Below, piece after piece: positions 58,896 through 64,000 of a stretch of DNA of 64,000 nt (its first letter is position 1; each line of letters starts with the position of its first letter). The notes under the pieces are model-generated. The model worked only from the letters and a program-made list of their open reading frames with translations, made no database searches and had not been told where the DNA came from. Made by a program: the position numbers and the translations under genes. This DNA is from Cystobasidiopsis lactophilus (taxonomy: Eukaryota > Basidiomycota > Agaricostilbomycetes > Agaricostilbales > Chionosphaeraceae). The stretch lies in NCBI GenBank assembly GCA_001599975.1, contig BCIO01000003.1, forward strand, positions 868,001 to 932,000, written 5' to 3'.

Positions 58896-61186
58896 CTAGT
58901 CCTTCGATTGCACTGGTGGCGGAGCTTCTCTCGAGTCTGAATCTAGCATATCTTTGCCCTCCACGAATCCAGAAGAAGGGGTCGCAACAGCAACCTCTTC
59001 GGAACTTTCCACCTGAGAAACTTTGGGTGGCCCCATCGGTAGATCCTGCAAGGCAAGGGGTCAGATCCACGCTGCGAAGGGTTGACTACCAGGAACCTAC
59101 TTCGATGACGAGAGAGAGAAGGAAGCAAATGATCATGATGACAAAGTAAAATAGAAAGATGTAATGCAGCGATGATTGGTATGCAGCGGTGATTTGCTGG
59201 CGTTGCGTAGCAGTTACTGACGGAGAAATGCTGGAGATGGAGTGCGAGGCAATGAGGGCCGCACGATCTGAAGGGGAGAGGTCGGTAGGCAACCGGCTTT
59301 CGAAAACGTTGTTCAAGATCGCGTTCGAGATGGCCAATCCAAAGGCGCCTCCGAGGGTGCGGAAGAACTGTGGTATGGCTTTGAGTATAATAGCAGGTAA
59401 AGACGAGCGACGCAACTGACATTCCGGGCGCCTGTAACCACCGCGCGGTCTATCGGTGGCGCACCGGCTTGAGCGGCGACCAGAGCTGCGTGGCCGTGTG
59501 AGCACAATTGACAGCCCATCGAGACAGTACATACTTGTCTGCAAAGTCACGCCAATGCCGAAGCCTTGCACGAGCAGAACGCCAACAAAGACCCCCTTCT
59601 TGGTCGTTTGGTTGAACAAGAGCTGAAGGCCGCTGCCCAAAAGCCAGATGGCGAAACCAACGACGATTTGTAGCTTGACACGATTTGTCGCTGTGGTGAT
59701 GTAGCCGCACAAGATGCCGGAGAAAGATTGGATGAGAAGAAGCGCCAAAAGGTAAGTGGCGGATTCGAGGTCGGAATACCCCATCAGGTTTTGGAAAAAG
59801 ATTGGCAAGCTAATCATAAAATGAGCTCCGCACAAGTAAACAGAAAGTTCGTGTGGCTCACAAATACAAATTGCCGTAGTACAGGTTGCCGACGCCGAAT
59901 GTCTGGATGAGAATCGTGCTTGTAGTTCGCAATTTGAACAAATGCACTGGGATTAAGGTCAGCAGTACTTAAGTAACGTTTCAGGACGGGTGCTCACGCG
60001 GCAAAATGGGTAGCTTGGCCACTTTCCACTCGTTGAGGATGAAGAAGATCCACAAAAGCCCGCCGACAGTGAGCAAGCCAATGACGGTCTGCGGCAGACT
60101 TTCCTGAGTTAAGATCGGTATAAAAAAAGGAGGCAACGCACTGGAGAGTTCCATGCCCACGTCGCGCCACCGGATGAGATGGGCACCAAGACCATGATGG
60201 TGGCCCCGAGCGCGAGCAAACAGCCTGAGAAATCGACCTTTGCCAACTTGGAGAGCAGGTCACTCTCTTTTAAGAACACTGGGATCAGAAGCTGAGAGAG
60301 GACCATGCAGAGAGCTGTAACGGGGACGGTGACCCTGCCTTGGGTGTTAAGAGGGCACACAGCAGGAAGTGAGACGCTTACCAAAAGGTCCATCTCCAAG
60401 TCACATTCTCGGCAAAAGCAGCTCCAATGAATGGCCCCTACGTTTGATCGTCAGCAGAACGCTCGACTCTGGGAGAGAAACAGAAACTCACCACCGCCGA
60501 GCCGAGGCCGACGCTCCCAGCAATGAAGCCCTGCCATTTGCCTCGCTCCCGAAGTGTGGTGATATCTGACATGATGACCATCGACAAATTGTTAATTCCT
60601 GAGGTCAGAGGTGGTAAGCTAAGGCTCGCTGGCCGGGAGCGGCGAAATGACTAACCTCCTCCTCCAAGGCCGCTAATACCTCGAAATGCGTAGATCTGAG
60701 CTGGAGTCTTTGCAAAGCCACATAGCAAATCGCCGAGGGCGAACAGAAAGAGTGCCGTCAAAAGAGCTTTCTCTGCAGATTGAGGTGGTCAGACGGAGCT
60801 CCAAAAGCCAGCACATCGGACTCACTGCGCCCAAAGATGTCGCTCATACGACCATAGAGAAGCTGCCCAGCCGTATTCGCCACGACATAAGAAGTTCCAA
60901 GCCATGCTATTGACTCTCCAGCAGTCAAGGCCGCGCCAATCGTCGGCAATACCTTTCCGCAAAAAATCTGGTCAATGAAGGCAGCGATCTTAGAGGGGAG
61001 AGCGCTCACTGTAGCTACAGATGTCGCATCCACGAAAGAAAGAAAGAGGGCGACGCCAAGGGTGAGAAAGATCGTGATTTTTTGAGCCGACGACAATTGG
61101 ACGGCGGTCTGGTCGAAGACGGACGCCTTCCGGCCTAGCTTGGTAGCAGGCAGATCCGCCTCGACGCCCTTTTCTGAATCTGTCAT
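58896..61186 (-). CDS. MFS drug:H+ antiporter (DHA2-like, 14 TM)
   Basis: The start at 61186 (MTDSEKGVEADLPATKLG); the first span is ITIFLTLGVALFLSFVDATS, followed by the motif A region YGRMSDIFGRS and motif C-like GGGINNLSMVI. Further spans: TALFLFALGDLLCGFA, VPVTALCMVLSQLLIPVFL, CLLALGATIMVLVPISSGG, VMGLLTVGGLLWIFFIL, YLLALLLIQSFSGILCGYIT, VKLQIVVGFAIWLLGSGLQL, GVFVGVLLVQGFGIGVTLQT, then RAVVTGARN joined to FFRTLGGAFGLAISNAIL (typical of DHA2). The last span is YIFLFYFVIMIICFLLSLVI. The acidic C-tail ends PPPVQSKD at 58896. Similar to multidrug and toxin exporters of fungi. It starts 230 nt from the divergent amidase. Confidence 0.9.
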
Positions 61187-61416
61187 AATAATGGGCTTGC
61201 TGGCATTTGGTGAACTGTCCGAGCAAGGGCGCCAGACAAACGAAAACCAGCGCCTCCCGTTCGGCGAAGTCAACCGCATTTGTCGGAAGACGCGCGCCGA
61301 AACCTTGCCCTGGGCAGGTTCCGATAGCCCGGGTTGCGTGAAAGCCAAAGCAGCATCTTGTCCCATCTTGACATCTTCTTCTTGACATCTTCTTCTCTTT
61401 GTCCTCCTCCACAAAA
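61187..61416. promoter_or_regulatory. Divergent promoter MFS / amidase with CATCTT repeats
   Basis: 230 nt. Four CATCTT copies, at 61354, 61364, 61372 and 61386; the string TCTTGACATCT occurs twice 14 nt apart. They end about 25 nt before the amidase start and resemble the series before the PuuE-like gene. Confidence 0.6.
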
Positions 61417-63090
61417 ATGTCGAACTTTGCGAACGCCTATCAGCTTTCCGCTTCAGAGGTCGTCGCCTTGACCAAGTCGGGCCAGCTGTCGGTGGAAGAC
61501 TATGCTAAGTCGCTGCTGGCCAGAGTCGACGAGCGAGACGCCACCGTGAAAGCGTGGGCTTATCTCAACAAGGAGACCATTTTGGCTTCCGCCCGCGCTC
61601 TCGACCAAATCCCAGCTGACCAACGAGGGCCTCTTCATGGCGTTGCCATTGGTGTGAAAGATGGTGAGCTGGCCACAGCATTCTGGACAGAGCGCATTGC
61701 TGAGGTGGTCGCTTCCGAACAAAGTCTTGCAAACCAAGGGTGAGAGGCTCTGCCCTTGACAACGACTGTGATCGCTGACATGGCCCGCTTTCAGACATGC
61801 CCACGCAGCACAACTCGCCCATCTACAAGGACGACTTCCCGAAGGTGGACGCGAACTGCCTCTTGACCCTGCGCAAGGCCGGCGCTCTAATTTTCGGTGA
61901 GTGCCCAGTCTCGCCTTTTTGCCACCTTTTCTGACTGGAAGTCTCGCAGGCAAGACCACTACTACTCAATTTGCAGCCACCACTGTCGGCGGGCCCTCGA
62001 CGAATCGTGAGTCTGTCTCCTGATTCAATGAAAGAGGGAGGCGATTGCTGATGTTGTGCGGCCGGCAGCTCATGATCCCGAACGCACGCCGGGAGGCTCT
62101 TCGAGCGGCAGCGGAGCTTCCGTGGGAGACTACGAGGTCCCGATCGCCTTGGGCACCCAGACCGTGGGCAGCACGATCAGGCCGGGCTCCTACAATGGCA
62201 TCTGCGCCATGAAGCCGACCTGGGGCTCCATCTCCCGCGAGGGCATGAAGCACTACTCGCTCATGTGCGACACCCTCGGCCTCTACACCCGCAGTGTGGA
62301 CGACTTGCAGATCTTGGCCAACGTCTTCAACCTCAAGGACGACGAGCCCGTTCCCGCCGAACCCTTCCAGATCAAGGGCGCCAAGATTGCCGTTGCCCGC
62401 ACCCACGTTTGGCCAAAAGCCCGCGAGCCCACCAAGAAGGCGCTGGCCAAAGGCATCGAGCTGCTCAAGGCCGCTGGCGCCGAAGTGACCGAGATCGACC
62501 TGCCCCAGGAGTTTGAGCAAGTGGACAACTGGCACATGGCGGTCATGCACGGCGAAGGGCGGGTCAATTTCTTGGGCGACTACGTCAACAACAAGGAGAA
62601 GATGGACGACTTCATCCAGCAGCACGTCGAGAACCGCCTCAAGTGGACTCGCAAGCAGCAGACGGACGCCTACGACGGCCTGTCCGGCTTGCGCAACAAG
62701 TTTGACAGCATCGCCGGCCAATACGACGTGGTCCTCACCGCTTCAGTGCCCGACGAGGCGCCCATTGGCATCAAGTCCACCGGCGACCCCGAGTGTGAGC
62801 CTGACTTTTTGTTCTGCGCCTCCTGTTAGCTCATCCATCTGCACCAGTCTGCGGCATGTGGACCATCCTTCACAGTGAGTTTCTTTCCCTAGTTCAGAGG
62901 TCTGGTCAGGTTGCTGAATCCGACTCCAGCCCCGGTCGTCAACGTGCCCGGCTTTGGCGGCCCCAACAACATGCCCATCGGCCTCTCTCTTGTCGCTCCC
63001 CGCTACCACGACCAGCACCTCTTGCATGTTGCCAAGCCGATCGCGGAGCTCTTCCAAGCTGAGGGTGGATGGAAGCACAAGCTGTTTTAG
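61417..63090 (+). CDS. Amidase signature-family hydrolase
   Basis: Ser-Ser-Lys amidase. The start at 61417 gives MSNFANAYQLSASEVVALTK. Catalytic Lys in LHGVAIGVKD (before an intron), the cis-Ser in ERTPGGSSSGSGASVG, and the nucleophile Ser in LGTQTVGSTIRPGSYNG, all in the expected order with the oxyanion-loop glycines. Substrate-pocket words: MKPTWGSISREGMKHYSLMC, CDTLGLYTRSVDDLQILA. The C-terminal part TPVVNVPGFGGPNNMPIGLS, LLHVAKPIAELFQ ends at 63090. About 480 aa, six exons. The spacing and TQTVGST resemble fungal amidases and the allophanate-hydrolase amidase domain; the second, non-amidase domain of allophanate hydrolase is missing. It may release ammonia from small amides. Confidence 0.92.
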
Positions 63091-63477
63091 ATGTGGCGTT
63101 TTTTACCTAGCATTGCCTTTCCGCTCCGTTTTAATAGATTATTCCCACACTACTTATGCGAGCACTACTTCGAGGAACCTGAAGGAGCTGAGCCAAGCAA
63201 GCCGGTTCAGATCCGAACAGCGATCGGCAGGTGTGTGACTGACCTCAAGCAAAACAAAGTTTGACCAAGCTTTCAAACCTCCGCTCTAAACAACCAAACA
63301 CACCGGGCCTCTCGCCTGAGCAACCACCGTCTGTGAAGGCCCTAAGGCATCACAGCGAGGATGCAAGCCTAGAAGAGCAGGAAAAGGGAACCCAGCAAGG
63401 CCCAGGAACCGAGCTCCACCTCTTCAACCCACACTCGTTTAAACCCAGTCCACTCCTTTAAAACAACAGCAGCAGCA
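63091..63477. promoter_or_regulatory. Gap upstream of the last gene
   Basis: 387 nt between the amidase stop and the next start on the same strand. It holds the amidase 3' UTR (TTTTAATAGATTATT near 63130) and a promoter. No defined site was recognised. Confidence 0.5.
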
Positions 63478-64000
63478 ATGGCCGCCAACTGCGTAACATT
63501 ATTCGCCACTTCGGTCAACCAGCAGGTCATCACCAGCTCCACGCGGGTGGCAACAACGACGGCCGTCGTCGGTAGCAGCCCAGCCGTCGTTCAGACCGTC
63601 ACCCTGTTGGCCAGCTGCGCCTCTGACGCCCCGCCTACATGCCAAGAGACGTCGACAGGCCAGATCGTATCGACTCTCACCCCTGCTCAGGTGCGTTTGC
63701 AGTCGTCTCGCTCAGGCCGCCCGCTTGTTTACAAAACGCTTGTTGTGGCAAACAGCCCGGTTCGACCTCTATTGGATACAGCACCGCTTACAGCTTAGTC
63801 ACCATCCTGTCCACCGAACTAACGCCAACCAGTACCAGCTGCGCCGCGGTCCGGTCCACGGTCACCCAGGGAAGGACGACGCAGACCCCGGCCCCCGCAC
63901 CTTCCCTGACGACTTCCACGACGGTGCGCGTCCTGCCCACCACCGCACCCGTCGTCACCACGCCCACCAGCACCCCATTAGACAGCTCTTCCAAGCCGAA
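63478..64000 (+). CDS. Thr/Ser-rich protein, 5' part only
   Basis: The gene runs off the window. The first exon from 63478 reads MAANCVTLFATSVNQQVITS, with repeated Thr/Val words (TRVATTTAVVG; AVVQTVTLLASCASDA) and three Cys. A short intron (about 63691-63756) leads to GSTSIGYSTAYSLVTILSTE, then a Thr/Pro-rich stretch (TQTPAPAPSLTTSTTV, PVVTTPTSTPLDSSSKP). This composition, O-glycosylation-prone and similar in manner to fungal wall-stress sensors or Ser/Thr-rich surface proteins, suggests an extracellular domain before a membrane span that would lie outside the window. There is no conventional signal peptide. The family is not recognised. Confidence 0.55.

Noticed and set aside
61966-62721. 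A 251-codon frame on the minus strand
   Set aside because: Antisense shadow of the GC-rich amidase exon, which carries the catalytic motifs on the plus strand.

Overview
The window is a gene-dense stretch of nuclear DNA from a fungus, most likely a basidiomycete with a compact genome. About 29 multi-exon protein genes fit into 64 kb, roughly one per 2.1 kb. Introns are numerous and short (about 35-70 nt, GT...AG, often with a visible CTRAY-like branch site), intergenic gaps are small, and the base composition is moderately GC-rich. Core eukaryotic genes (SET1, RIF1, zuotin, LCB1, Pol III RPC5, flavocytochrome b2) place it firmly in Fungi. Basidiomycota, perhaps Pucciniomycotina, is inference from gene architecture and 7-TM-like and P450 gene styles; no rRNA marker is present. 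I saw no rRNA, tRNA, transposon, viral relic, CRISPR array or origin.

Layout, 0-16 kb: a cytochrome P450 (+), a GPI-anchored yapsin-like aspartic protease (-), a doubtful small ORF carrying a PPxY motif (+), a Thr-rich secreted protein (-), a complete Rif1 with N-terminal PP1-docking motifs (-), and two tandem diverged F-box/LRR-like paralogues (-).

16-32 kb: a class C beta-lactamase-fold hydrolase (-) divergent from the ribosome-associated J-protein zuotin (+); the COMPASS H3K4 methyltransferase Set1 (-) divergent from a Ser/Thr kinase (+) that has DMG instead of DFG; an SDR of the YMR226C/YdfG type (+); and a VIT-VWA protein (+) containing a patch of unresolved bases.

31-47 kb: a multi-pass membrane protein (-), serine palmitoyltransferase subunit LCB1 (+), an aldo-keto reductase (+), a small Ser-rich secreted protein (-), an unrecognised coiled-coil protein (-) divergent from RPC5 (+), flavocytochrome b2 L-lactate dehydrogenase (+), and an AAAP amino-acid permease (-).

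47-63 kb: an unbroken run of catabolic or biosynthetic accessory genes, organised almost entirely as divergent pairs: AAAP permease/old-yellow-enzyme, SDR/SDR, P450/PuuE-type allantoinase, then a Zn2Cys6 regulator with an MFS exporter that is divergent from an amidase. It contains a regulator, transporters, redox enzymes and two C-N hydrolases, but no PKS, NRPS or terpene backbone enzyme. It therefore looks more like a nitrogen or xenobiotic catabolic cluster than a classical secondary-metabolite cluster, and it is the best candidate here for an undescribed system. The window ends inside a Thr/Ser-rich surface or secreted protein gene (+).

Exon borders were read by eye from splice sites and reading frames. 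Coordinates given are start codon to stop codon of the whole gene including introns. Internal borders are secure where adjoining exons restore a known motif and are otherwise approximate.
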